DNA of 64,000 bases from Gorsachius magnificus (lineage: Eukaryota > Chordata > Aves > Pelecaniformes > Ardeidae), in NCBI GenBank assembly GCA_034008185.1, contig CM067082.1:86489684-86553683 (forward strand), in the 5' to 3' direction. The notes beneath the pieces are model-generated. The model saw nothing but the letters and a program-made list of their open reading frames with translations, did not search any database and had not been told where the DNA came from. The position numbers and the translations under genes were made by a program. Positions 22,804 through 36,300 of this stretch are shown here, one piece after another (position 1 is the first letter of the stretch; each line of letters opens with the position of its first letter).

Positions 22804-25800
22804 CGCACACACAACACCCATACTGACACAGGCAGACTTGAATAGCACAGTGGTGGACTGTCCATGCTATAGAGACTTCACAGAATCTTAAAAACAAAAT
22901 AAAAAATACCCCAAAGTAAAAACTCCACAGAACATTCAGATTAAAGCTCCTTCCAGGCAGTTTGGTGCTAAGGGCCAGTGCATGTACCATGAGTTCACAT
23001 CAGACCCCTTTGAACAACAATGCCTAGACAGCGTGACCAGCATGAAATTCCTGCTCAGTCCCAAAAAAGCCAGCAGACTGGGGAACACAACACTAAGCCC
23101 ACAACTATCCAGTTTCCAGATCCAGTCTTTGTTCTGCACAGTGCATGGCAAGACCTTCACACAAAGCAGGGCACCCAGCTGGGTTTGCAGGACCTTACCT
23201 GCAGCGCAGCATGGGATGGCCTGTTGCACAAGGGCACGCTGTACCAGCCAAACTGCAATAATAAGAGCTGCGCGAACTGTGTAACATAGACCAAGCTGAG
23301 ATGGAAAAGTGAAAAGAGGAGGAGCCTGTCTCATTTTCCACCCTCAGAAGAGTGGTGGAGGCTAGTTCCAAAATACCAACTTTTCTCTGCAGCTGGGAGG
23401 ATGACCCCCTACTTCCCACACAACCACCAAATTTGATGTATTCACAGCTTCTCTCCTTTTTGCTCTAGCTCTGAAGCACCAGATGACCAGCCAGCAGTAA
23501 ATGAAGAGCAGGCACAATTCACAGCCCAACCCTGTGGTATGGGCAGCAGAGAGAAGCTTCTGAGCATGCAGGGAAGCAGACAACTTCCAGGTGCACATGG
23601 CCTCCTTTCCCTCTCTTGTGGGTATTGTACCTCTTGACAGGTACAATAACTTTCATTACTGGCAGATCCCCAGAGCTTGACCTCAGCACCACCAAGGGAA
23701 AGGACTGAAGAAGCTTGGACGGTTACAGGATCTCTTTGGTTGGATTATTTTCTCTCTAGTGAAACACAGTGTGCTCTAATGTTCCCCATAGCACTAGTTA
23801 TCAGTGAGACATTGCTCACCATGAAAGCCGTGCAGTCCAGAAAGTCCAGGAGTGCAAGGCAAACTGGTTTACAGTGGTGTGCAACACCATAACATGAAGA
23901 CACCTTCCCACTGGCTTTTCCCCAGTCAGCAGGTGAGGTGGGAGGCACTGCCACCAGCACATCTGCATGATTCAGCATGCAGCTGGGACTTTCTGCTGCC
24001 ACTCCACTGCCATGGTACAGCAACGTTCTCCCTCTCAGCTGGCAGCTTCTGGGTAAACTACATTTATAGACCCCTGCTGTCAACCTTGGTACTCTATCCC
24101 AGCCTCTGTTTTCTTCAGTTGGCTCAGCAATAAAATACCTAATGATGCTGGTGCCTGAATCATCATTGGACTCTGAGACAAATGGCTTGGGTCTCCCTCT
24201 GCAGAACTATTGCTCCAGGCTCTTTGCAGTCTCAAGGAGGCATTAACACCGGCATGCGTCCCCTGCACGCTGTGCCCTGCTTCCCCTAGGATGCTTTGCA
24301 GCAAGATAAATTAGTCCCACCACCTACTCCACTGCAAGCACTCACTCTTCCTGGCACATAAGAGGGAGTCTCTGAGTCCAGCAGAGCCTCCCTCCTGGAG
24401 GTGTGGCACTGCAGGAAGAAAAGCCAGCCTGGGTACTGCTCTTAGAGCAAACGGGAAGAGATGGCTGCATTTGCTATTTCATCAAAAGAACCCCTTCCCC
24501 GAGCAGCACTGATTCCAGGGATATTAAAATAAAATCAAGGTGAGATAAAGAGTATTATTATATTAATACATGTATGTATTCCTCCCCTTCCCACCAACTT
24601 TACCTCCTCAACATCAGCAATTAGCACGTCTGATGAGAGATGCGGCAAGGAAACAATTTCAGGTTGAGTGCATCACGTACTGACTTACTGCCATGAAGCT
24701 CTACACTTCAACAGAACTCCTGGTGAACGACAATGAAATATTCATCAGCTCATATTTGTAAATGGCCCAGCAACATACTGAGTAAATGACCTCCGATGAA
24801 GCGCCTCGCATTAAAATGGAACAGCAGCCAGCTGAAGCGAGGGAGCTACAAACTACGCATGTTTTGTCAGCACAGACAAGCAGCAAACACAAACAGAAAG
24901 AAGTCTAGTCGGACTCATCATCCTGACAGTGAGAAATAAATGAGGAGCCAGCCTATTCACTTCAGAGGGACCCAGTGGTGGCACTGCCTGTGGCAGGAGT
25001 GAGCAGGACAACCTGGGCTAAATTTTACTCCCTGCCCTCTCTCACCATCAGAAAATGAAACGGGCAAGACAGGAAGGTGAGCTGTTTTGCTCTCCACCAT
25101 ACGTTGGCCCTGGTTGCTCACACCAGTCACCCCCATCCCTGGTACCTACGCTGCAAAGCACTGCACTGTTAGTCCTTAACCAAGGGGCTTGGTCCCTAAG
25201 ACAGCAAATGCAAGCCTGCACCCTACAGAGGAAACAGGGAGACTGGCCTCCCCAAACAGGTGCCTGGTGTTGGGCAGAAACGTCCCCAGTTTGCATTTCT
25301 TGCCTTGCCTGTGTATTTTGGGGTGAGGGAGGGGGAGCTGGGCTTGTGAGGGGAGGCAGGCTATGGAAATGGGGGTGCCGCCAAGCGCTGCTCTTTGTCT
25401 GTGGTGGTGTTACCCAGTGCTGATTTAGGGAACAGAAGGGTGGATTTTCTGTCCTGCTTTCAGCTCTCATCATTATTCAGGAGGCGTGATTTCCAGGGAG
25501 GTTGCCAGCGCTGCACTGCACCGCTTGTGACGGTTAATCCTCGTACGGGAAAGCTCCACAATGGAAATTGTGAGGAGAATGCAAAATAAATTGGGAAAAC
25601 CTAGCAAGGCATCATCAGCCTCCACAAAACGCAGAGGCACCCGGGCCTGGCCTCCCCCAGACCTTTTCCAAGGCACTTTCTTGAAATCAACCTTAAAAAA
25701 CCCCATCAGTTGTTGCCCCAGGGCTTGGCAGAGAGGTGAGCTCCCACCGCCAGAGCCAGGTGGAGGATGCCAATCTTTTTTTTATCATCTATTTATTAAT

Positions 25801-26910
25801 TAAACGCCCTGTGATAAGGCAGATCGAGATGCAGGTCCCTGGCTCTGCCGGCGAGGAGCACCCACCGGGGCCGGGAACTTGAGCAAACAGCACCATCAGG
25901 TGGCTCGGCTGGAAATAGATGTGCGGGGCCACCCAGGACATCTCCAGCTGGACCCGGCCATCCCTCTGCTCTCCTCTTCCAGCCCTCCAAGCAAGCAGGA
26001 GGGCTCACGGCCTCTCCTGGGAAAAATGTGAGTCCAAAACTGTAAGAGAAAGCTTCAATGGCAGCCAGGCACATCCAGGCAAAGCCTTAAGGGGAAAACT
26101 TCCACTGTGCTTCTCCCCCCTGCCCACCCCTGCTATGCAAGTCTTATGTCTTGTCCTTTTCACTGCTGACAGCTGGATGTATCTCAGCTTTAACTACATA
26201 GTTTAGCTGACACATTAACAGGCTACCTGCTCTGGCATCCAGAGTATGGATCTGAGCAGCGTACAAGTCTTGATTCCCTCCCTCAGCCTCTTCAAATTTG
26301 GGGGAGCACTGGCAAATTGATGTTTCGCCTTGAAAACTGTCCCCAGAGTACAAACCCCCTTTAAGCCACCACTGGCATCCACCTTCCCCTGCCTGCATAG
26401 GGAAGGAAGAGGATACCCCCTTCAGCCTCAAGCAGGTGCTCTTTCACCAAAGACTACCTTTGAAGTAACTTGGCTCCTTCAGCATCTTTGCTGCCTCTGC
26501 CTTCTCTTGCCGATGGCATACTTGGTTAGGGCAAACTGGGGGCAGAAGCATTTCCCACTGACAAGCCAGAGCCTCTTCCATCTCCCGAGAGTCACAGAGC
26601 AGATACAGTCCCCACACATGTACAGATAACGGATGGGAGTTCAGCTCCCAGACCTTGGGCATGTCACAACCTCCGCCTTCAGTCTCATGCCTGTCATCCT
26701 TATCTACTGTCATAAAGACAGGAGAGCACTGGCTGAGACAGTCTGAAGGAAGACAAAACACTGTTTCACTGGCAGCGCTGCAGTGGCTACAGCCATACCC
26801 ATGCTATTTGCATAACAACCGAAGGAAGAATCTGTCCCATCAGCCTCAGTTGCTTTTCTCATACCTGGATTTTAAAAGATTTTTCTTCAGGTTGTTCTCC
26901 ACTCTAGTAA

Positions 26911-27428
26911 ATAGAATCACAGAATCGCTTTGGTTGGAAAAGGCCTTTAAGATCATCAAGTCCAATTGTTAACCTAACCCTGCCATCCCACCACTAACCC
27001 ATGTCCCTAAGCACCTCATCTATCCTTCTTTTAAATACCTCCAGGGATGAGGACTCCACCACCTCCCTGGGCAGCCCATTCCAGAGCCTGACAACCCTCT
27101 CGGTGAAGAAGTTTTTCCTAATGTCTAGCCTAAACCTGCCCTGGCGCAGCTTCAAACCATTCCCCCTCATCCTATCATCTGTTACCAGGGAGAAGAGGCC
27201 AACCCCCACCTCACTACAGCCTCCTGTCAGGCAGCTGTAGAGGGCGATAAGGTCTCCCCTCAGCCTCCTCTTCTCCAGGCTGAACAACCCCAGTTCCCTC
27301 AGCCGCTCCTCATCAGATTTGTGCTCCAGACCCCTCACCAGCTTGGTTGCTCTGCTCTGGACCTGTTCCAGCAATGCAACATCTTTCTTGTAGTGAGGGG
27401 CCCAAAACTGCCCACAGTATTCAAGGTA
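26911..27428 (-). mobile_element. CR1 LINE fragment, youngest-looking, antisense
   Basis: The 3' end is at 26911 (ATAGAATCACAGAATCGCTT, then TGGTTGGAAAAGGCC) and the 5' truncation is near 27428. The minus strand keeps a clean 126-codon frame (27374-26994) ending at its own stop. It contains [57 protein letters not shown] and [15 protein letters not shown]. The 3' tail differs from the 5338-6110 copy (it reads GGACTTGATGATCTT on the minus strand), marking another subfamily. The truncated copy cannot move by itself. Confidence 0.95.
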
Positions 27429-30400
27429 TTCCTAGTTGTCTCCCAGCAGAGCTTAGGTCCTCTAAATAGAAATGCATATAAATAAGTATTTATATTTAAT
27501 TGTTTATATATTTAACTTTATGCATACATATATTTACTTATAGAAGATAAATACTATATGTCTTACATTTATGTAAGGTATCAAATATGCAAATAAACAT
27601 ATACAGTCATGTTCACAAATTTAAAGGGAAACTCTTCAAACACATGGTTACTTAGTTCCTCTAGGAAACACCACCACTCAGAGTTTCAGCCTTGAGTACT
27701 CACGGGTAGATCTTACAGCAGCAACCCTGAAAATCAGGGCCTTCCATAGTTATGTTTTCACCTATGCATATAGAAGGGTTGATTTACATATGTAATTTCA
27801 GGCCTCTAATTTTCAAAAATTTGTGGCCTGAACAGGAAGCCCTGTGTTTCCAGTTATAGTGCCCCAAGGGGCACTTCTCTACAAGGTGCGTCATCCGGTC
27901 ACCTTGAAGGGATGTTAAAGCATTGCAAGCTGTTGACAGCCCATCTCAAAAATCTCTGCCTTCTGTAATAAAGAGACCTCCCAATTCCCAGATACGCTCA
28001 ATGCAATAAAATTCCTGAACATCCCACATAAATATGATAACAGAGCACCTAACACAGAAGACAAAAAAAAAGGAGAGGAAATGAGATTATATTTCCCATC
28101 ATGGCATCTGCATTAAGCTCAATAGCTTCTTATTTCTACTATAGTTGTGCCAGAGTCATTTTGAATTTAGTTTTCTTTATGCACCTTCCTCTAAAGCAAA
28201 GATATTTTGGGAAAAACAATGCACAAAATGGCACTTAAATGCACATGGCAACGTCTCACTAGTTGCTACTAATGATGTCAGAGGAGGTCAGGTGGGCACA
28301 GAAGTATGAATTGTCCCTACATTTGTACATTTTTTGAGTGACTAAACAGCACCCAGGAGAACTAAAGCCTTCCTAGGACAGTAGGAATACAGAAGAGTAA
28401 GAAGTAGGAATGTCCTTTCTTCCTGCCACCTTAATTCTCTTTGCTCTTCAGCCCTTCCTCAGCCCTTGCCTTTTATTTTTCTGTAAAAGGAGAATGCGGT
28501 GCTAAGGGAAGTCAGCTTTTGCAACAGCGTTGGCTCATGGGAAAACCTGCAGAAGCCACCTCCAGGCACTTCTGCAAGTACATTTTTTCTGCACTGGGTT
28601 GTCAGTTGTGCTGCTCTATTCTAAGAGTAGAGCCATGGAGCAAGATGCTTGGGGTGGATTTGTTGGCAGATTGGTAGGGACTCATAATATTCCTGCCAAA
28701 TTCATTTTCTCATGTGACCTGAGCTTGACTTGGAACATGGATTTCCTACAGAGACATGTTTGAGCAGTGCCAGGAATTTGAAGGCCAGGTGGTCTGCAAA
28801 GCTTCTCCCCAGGCTCTGCGATCCTAATTCCTCACATCATTCTTTCCAGCCAGCACAGAGCTTGGGCTGGGGTGCTCATAGCGTCCTCAAAACCAATGCA
28901 GTTACTCCTTCCCACCATCACCAATCCTCTGGAAGACATCGTGACAGAAGTGGGAGGAAAGATGAGCACGTTTCTGCTAGGAAACCAATTCAGACAGGCT
29001 TTGACCAAGACCGCTAGTGAAACTTCCCTCTGCCAGAGGAAACTCTAAAAAAATCCCACTTTTTCATCTCAGCAACATCCAAATTGGGCTTAGCTAGTCC
29101 AAACTGTCACACCCTTGCTAACTCAGAAAGCCTGTTATTTGTCTACCTGGAAGGGAAAGTTATCACACAAAAACAGATAGGCTTTTCTGAAGAAAGCTAT
29201 CCATAGCCACACTGGTCTCTTGGGCCAAGAAGGTCCATAGGTTAATTTTGGATATCTGGCAACCTGCATACTAGAAATAACTTGTGGCTGTGATCCATGA
29301 CGACTTCTACTAAGGAAACAGAAGCTAAAATGAGCTGGAAGCTCTCCCAGATGATGTTCTCTGAATATTCATTGAGAAAAAGCAGCCTACCCTAATATAT
29401 TACTTGCCCCAACCCTAATGGTAATGCACAGATTACAGTTGTTTGCTTCTGGACTTCTTAATCTTCTCGAACCCCTAAGGAGGGATCCCTGCTGTCCCAC
29501 CCCTGTCACAGAGCAGGGAGTAGCAGTCTCATCCTAAAATGGCTCCTGTCATTCTCTCTAATGTTAGAGAAGTGGCAATGGCCCTTCCCACATGTAATCC
29601 CATATCTATAATTGCTGCCTTGTTGGCAAATTCCCATCACAGATTGCATTCAGCTCTATCCCACCCTCTCATCAGATGCAATCCACACCAACCTGTGCCT
29701 GCTGGAGCGCCTGGCTGAGGTAGCAGGGTGGAGAACAGCTCGCTGCACTGGCACCCTCAGGAGACTGAGTGGAGAACTCAGATTTCAGCGAGTCTGAACC
29801 CCCCATCTCGGCCAAAGCCATCCCTGTACCAGCACTGGCCCCTGAGGGCCTGCAGAAGGGGTGGATGCAGCACGTCCTTCCCCCCCACATAGGACAGAGA
29901 AGCCTATACCAGGCTCTGCTCCCTCCTGTCAGACTTAGATTCGGTTGCAGCAGCCAAGCTCTCCCTGCACAATTACAGCAACACTCACCACATAGGGTGC
30001 AGTATCTTCCATTGTAGCAGCGTTTGAAACAACAGCACAGCCACCGAGAAAGCGACCTCCCTGTGTTCTCGTCGTTGGCACCGTGCTGATGACAAGGGGA
30101 CACTCAGAAACCCTGTGTTTCTACAGTCTGAGAACAGTGGGATAAACTCAGGAATAGCTTCACCAGGAGCAACTGCAGACTCCCTTAGCAGACACGCTTC
30201 TGCTGGAAGAACGTCAGCAGCAGCTATGAAATTCATTTGCATCAGACTCACAACTTTTTGGCAGTAGGCTGACCAGTCTGAAATTCACTCCTAACATCCA
30301 TCAGAATCCAGTTTAAACTTAGTCTTCCTTCAGCTGTAGTTCTTTCATCTCCTTTTTTTCCATTCATCCAAATTCAACCTCACCACCCGTCACTCAAAAA

Positions 30401-32913
30401 GGGGAGGAGAAATACAGCTTAGGGAACACTCAGGTACCAAAAGGGAGCAAATGGCAAAGTAAGTTGATGAAATCCAAAACTCTTGCCTAATTTAAGCCCT
30501 GCTTTCTTGTCTGGAAGGGCCGAGCTTCTCATTCACAATGTCTGTTGCTGGTAAGAGACCTCCACTTTCCATTGCTCTCACTTTTACAGTGCTCTCAGTG
30601 AACAGACACTTCTTTACGTACCTGCCAGCACGTGGTTAGAAGACAATTTAAAGATTTCATGTCAGGTCTGTGTGGAAGTCAACTGGATCATTTTAGGGGA
30701 GAAAGACTGTCAGTGCCACGTGATCCAGAAGCACAAGGGCAGCTATTTTGAACATTCATCCCCGCTTGTGGATGATTATTCAGTCCAAAACCCTACTGAT
30801 TTACCAAGTTCCCCAACACAATACTTGCGCAACTACAAAATGTCACACCATTCCACTGTGTGCATTTGGCTGTAGGTACTTGATATCTATAGATACCACT
30901 TCCTGCCCCCATTGAGTCACCCATAAACAGTTTGTCTGCAGGGCCAGAAACTCTGTTCCTTACATCAAACATTAACTAGCCCTTTGCTGAGTCTGCTGCC
31001 TTCACAAGGTCCCAGGGTGTATTATAGAAAGAGCGCCTGGATACCGCTGAGCATTTCCCAGGCAGCAAATTGAGCTTATTCTACAGAGAGTCACTTCCCA
31101 TGAACGCAGAAGAAACTCCATTAACCAGGATGGAGAAACACCCGTTTCCACCAGAGTTGCAAAAGCCGATGCCACACCTCAGTTCAACTGTCCTGGTGCG
31201 CCATTCCTTACTGCCAAACCAGCACCGATCTGCATCAATCTGAAGTTGCACACCAGCACCGCAATGTTGGCAAACAAATTCAGTCCATCCAGGAGGGTGA
31301 TGGGGGTTTTAACAGAGACCATTGATCCACTGTAATCCTGATTCAACACCAGTTTAAACATATTGCCTGGCTGAAGAGCTGCTCACAAGTGCAGCCATGA
31401 AGCAACACAGGGGAGATTGACTCCTGACATAACGAGACCTGCAAAGTTTATGCTAAGCCAGAGACTGTTTCCTTAGCTAGTTAAACTCAACAAAGCAGTT
31501 CCTCACCATATTGTTGCTGCTGCCATGCACTGAGATGCAGTCCACTGAAGGGACAGCACAGCAACGTTGAAACACCCTTTCTCACCCCTTTGAAGCTTGA
31601 GGTTTCAAAGCTTCTCCCATTCTGAGCTTCACCTGAACAGAAGGAGGCCACCCCCATGGCAGCTCAGAGTCTGTTAGCCCAGGAGAAGTCCCCATATGAG
31701 TCTCTCCTTTGAACGCCAGCATCACAAGAAGTAAAAAAATTCCTAAACCCATACAGGCTATTCTGGAAGGGGAGCTTTCTTCTAACTGCAGTTGCTGAGA
31801 AAACTCCCCTGCTGGCATGCACATTCCCACCACATATTACCAGCATTGCCGTGAGAAGCTTTGGACTCAGTGAAGTGGTATGTTCTAAGAACAGTATTCA
31901 CAATAAAATTCCTACCCACCTCAAAATCCAACCGCCACAGTAATAACCCCACAGAGCTATTGAGATCAGGTGGTGGCACCGAGCAGGGGAAATGCAGAAG
32001 CAGATGAATGCTTTTCTCTTTGCACCAAAGCTGGTTTTGTTGCTTCCACCCCTACCACGGTCTGAGAGACCACATGACTCCAAGGCCAGAATTTCTTCTC
32101 AACCTTAGACTTGTGTACATTTGCATGAGGAACACGCAATACAAGCCACAAATAAATGTATGCACTTATCATTGCCTCTGCTCTGAGGTGCTACTAAGTC
32201 TACTTTCCTCCTTTCCATCCCCTTATTCAAAAGTGCACACTGCAGATGAGTTGACAAACATGACAACACTCTTCCTATAACAATATCCCAAATAGTCACT
32301 CACTCCTTACATGGACACGTCACCTTAGCCACATCACAAGCTATCCTCTTCAGAGAGCACCGGAGCAAATTCATCCTACATTTTCTTCACGCATGCAAAC
32401 AAATGGCAGAGGAATAACATATAAAAAAAAATCACCTTCCTGCTCCAAACCTACCATGATCGAATGTTTTCTGTGTCTCTGATATACGCAAAAAAGGTGC
32501 CAAAGAGAAGAGGCCATAGAGGAGACAGCCTATTTCTTTCCTAGGGGTTGAGCACAGTTTGTGCTGCTACAAGAAGAGTCCATAGCACAGCAGTACAACT
32601 GAGGGCAATAGAAACATACTGTGACAAATGCAAGGTGGAAACCAGACAATTGCTCTTGCCTGGGTACCACCCATCATCTTCATACCTACATTTCAAATGC
32701 TGCTTCTGCTACCAGTAGAAGTCTACAAGCCCAAAACTCAGAATCTTTCCTTCTTGTCTTCCAACACTTTATAAACTAGTTAAATGGAGTTTTAACAAAT
32801 AATCTGTTTTTATATGAAGATGTTATATAATCACAGCACAGAAATTGCATACAAGTCTTTGCAATGTTGGACATTATAAATATAAGGATTTAAATATTAA
32901 AATCTAGAAATAT
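27429..32913. other. Intergenic, nothing recognised
   Basis: An AT-rich stretch lies at 27455-27610. The 143-codon minus-strand frame at 29672-30103 is cysteine-rich but matches no family I know and has no splice support. Confidence 0.55.
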
Positions 32914-33370
32914 TCATAGACTCATAAAATGGTTTAGGGGACCGTTAAAGGTCATCTAGTCCGACCCCCACACATAATAAGCAGGGACATCTTCAACTCA
33001 GTCAGGTTGCTCAGAGCCCCATCTAACCTGACTTTAAATGTTTCCAAGGATGGGACATCTACCACCTCCCTAGGCAACCTGTTCCAGCGTTTCATCATCC
33101 TCATCATAAAAGATTTCTTCCTTTAACTAGTCTGAATCTACCTACCCTCTTTTAGTTTAAAATCATTACACCTTGTCCTATTGCTACAGGCCCTACTAAA
33201 AAGTCTGTCCTCATCTTTCCTATAAACCCCTTCTAAGTACTGAAAGGCTGCAGTGACGTTTCTCCAGAGCCTTCTCTTCTCCAGGCTGAACAACCCCAAC
33301 TCTCTCAGCCTGTCCTTGTAGGAGAGGTGCTCCAGCCCTCAGATCATTCTTGTGGCCCTCCTCTGGACCC
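32914..33370 (-). mobile_element. CR1 LINE fragment, antisense, moderately decayed
   Basis: Shares the 3'-end layout of the copy at 5338: TCATAGACTCATAAAATGG, then AGGTCATCTAGTCCGACCCC, CAGGTTGCTCAGAGCCCCAT and CCTCTCTTCTCC-type blocks. It breaks off after CCTCTGGACCC near 33370. Small deletions and substitutions interrupt the ORF2 frame, so it is older than its relative. Confidence 0.92.
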
Positions 33371-36300
33371 AAAGAGCAATGCTTGCTTCACAACAGCAGC
33401 CTAATTTCTCCCTTTCTCCATGACCATCCACTAGTTTCCTCCAGGAAAAGGCTAGTTTGTAACCAGAAGGAAGCTGTACACTTTCGTGCATATTTGTTAT
33501 GGCTGCACAGTCTAAGATATGTATGTTGGTGCAAATGCACGCTCTCTCTCACTAGGTAGCAGATGAACCAGGAACCTTTATTCTGTCTTGCAGGTTGTAG
33601 ACTCCAGGTGGAGTCTGGAAAAGTTGTGACAACATACAAACTTATATTAATTGTTCAGAAAACTATCTCAGTGATAAAAAGGAGAAAGTTTTTTCCTTTT
33701 CTCCACACCACCGATCACTCCCTTCTCCTGAAAGCTTTAGTTTTAAAAAAGAGCAATTAAAATTAGCAAGGTTGCTAACATAGTAGTTTGCTACTATTTA
33801 AGGTGTCAAAGTAATTAAAATCTGACCCATATAAACCACGTAGGCTTATGCTATATACAAACAGCACCAGTGTTTCAGAAGGAGCAGGTATCTCTGAGCA
33901 TCAGTCCAGCCACAAAGGGCTTGTGCTGAGAGCATGCCAGGGCTCAGCAAAGCTCAGCTTTACAGTGCTCAGAGAAAGCACAGAACAGCAGCCCCATCTG
34001 CAAGTCCTGCTTGCATCAAATTTTGTCACTTTGCAGCAGCCTGAGCCCCAGGTTTTGGTTTGGTCCTGGAGCCCTTGCAGGGACAAGGGGCAATTGCAGG
34101 AGCTGGTATCCACCAAGCAGGTGCTGCTTTGGCAGCCGGGAGGGCTTGTGGGTCCCAGAAGCTTTCCCACCCTGTGGAAAGGAGAAGCCTTGGGGGCTCA
34201 ATGGCCTGCTGGTCTCTGCTCCTGCAGGGCTTACGGTGTGCATGAGCCCTGTCAGGCACACTGCTGACAGGGCAGCACTTTACACCCCCAGCAATGCAGA
34301 AATCTCAGAAAACAAAACTCACCTTCTCTCAGGTGCAGCTGGAAGGGGGTGGTGGCAACACATCAGCTTGTATTGCTTTTCTAGGCCTCGTTTTTTATCT
34401 AAAATATTAAATACACTATTACAAGCACAGTAGGAAAAGCTGACTTTTACAGAGAGTGAATGTATCTCCTCTGAAAAGTCTCATCTATTTGCTCAGAAAT
34501 TTTTACTCACTGTTTTTCACTAGCAGGAGATCCACGCTGAGAAATAAGAAGCAGAAAGCTTTTGTTCAGAGAGAATTGCAAGAAAAAGGAAGATAAATCA
34601 GTCAAGCTTTTAATGCGAAGCTTTCCCTGTGGAAATGTTTCATTGTACAGATGTGCATACAAAGATGTGAAAGGCCAGAAAAAAAGATTTTGGCCTGAAA
34701 GAAAGAACTTAAACTTTGGTTAGGACTCACCTTATACAGGACTTGCACAATAGAGGGTAAAAAAACCCTTTTATTTAAAGAAACTCTTAAGAGGAAACCC
34801 TGTTACTGAGATCAGGTGAAGCACTACCCAGGTCTACATTTGAAAAAGTTTTGCAAACACAACTACTTGGCTAGGAGCTTAGGAAAAACAACATGCCCAT
34901 AACTATTTTGGCAAAAGTAATTGTGTAGGTACAGTCATAAGAACACGAGCAAGAGACCCTGCTGTAGCACCAGGCCGCACGACTAGCTAAGCCTCTGCAG
35001 GGAACCCAGAGAATAATTAAAGCAATTCAAGGGCAAGGATGCTGTGTGAGCACAAAACAGAGCATGAAAAACACATAGCTTTGTTGGTCTGGTACGCAGG
35101 CTGCACCTCAGATATGAAACTACTTACATTAATCAGAGGCAGGTAGAGGAATCAAAGCTAAAGTAGAATTATTTGCCTTAGTGAGTGTATAAAATTAAAA
35201 AAGAAAAAAAAAAGCATTACCAGTATGAACCAGATCATTGTAGGGGAGTTTTGGGACATAGTCTTAGGAGGCTGCCTGTGCCTCAGTAACTGTGTCAGTA
35301 ATACCCCATAAGGCCAACACTGCCTGAGTAAAGGTGTTGGAAACATCAAATTTGAATACAGTTGTAGCAGAATTGAGACCAACGAGGAGAGGGGGAAAAA
35401 ATGGTGAACTGCTTGTTTGCAGAGCGTTGGGGTACAGAAAAAGACGTGGTAAAGTTAGGAAAAAAGGATGGGTCCTGCAACAGAAGAAAAAGAGAGAATA
35501 AGACATGAAATCAGGCAAAGAAAAAAAAGAGTGGGATCTTCTTACAGTAGGAATGCAGGCACCTACAAACAGCACTGAAGCTACCTCTGCACCCAAGCCC
35601 ACCAAGGACACTGAAGGGAACCCCCCGCAGACAACCTATGTAACTCTCCATCAGGTCCATGCCTGAAAGACTCAGTGAGGGCAAGTAAAGACGGACAGGC
35701 TTGCACTCTGGCACCAACTAGTAATAAAATAATTGTGTGTGATTTATAAGACCTGAGAATAAGAATTAGTTTTATATTTGGTTGTAACTGTGCAAAATAA
35801 TACAATCGTAAATTAATAGGAACAGTGTGTCTATTAAATAGTATATCTATGATCAGACTACTTAATAGTATGTTGTGTAATCAATAGATGTTGCTGTATT
35901 ATGACTCAATATTGACTGCAATCTAAAAGGGGGGAACTGGACCCTGAAGTAACAAGGAACAAAAAAAAAAACCCCAACACCAAAAGCAAACCAAAAAACC
36001 CCTCTTTATTGCTATAGTTTCTCCAAGAAGCTGGTACTTGCTATGGTTATAGGTACGAGAGGCTAGTGGTATAAGCTACTTGAGGGAGGGTGTGGGGGTG
36101 TATGTGTGATTTGCTGATACAGTTCTATCAGCAGTCTTGTATCAGCCAACCCAAGAAGTTAGACATTGATGCAAGATTTTCCTGCTTACTAGTCTGCTAT
36201 GTTTGTACCTTTTACTCTTCCCAATTATATTACAGATATAATAATCTTCTTGATAAGGACAAGAGGCTTTTCCACTCTTTAACACTGCAGAAGCATCCAA

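Larger units (their letters stand above)
21166..26910. other. Intergenic; microsatellites only
   Basis: Holds the (AT)n and A-rich tracts. Many short overlapping frames occur between 22.6 and 26.7 kb on both strands, none with domain character. Moderate GC around 25.0-26.1 kb has few CpGs. Confidence 0.55.

Noticed and set aside
29672..30103. 143-codon cysteine-rich minus-strand frame
   Set aside because: The cysteines are not in a recognisable pattern, and no splice or promoter support is seen.
35926..35937. AAAAGGGGGGAA, like a retroviral polypurine tract
   Set aside because: No LTR ends, primer-binding site, gag/pol frames or flanking duplication were found nearby.
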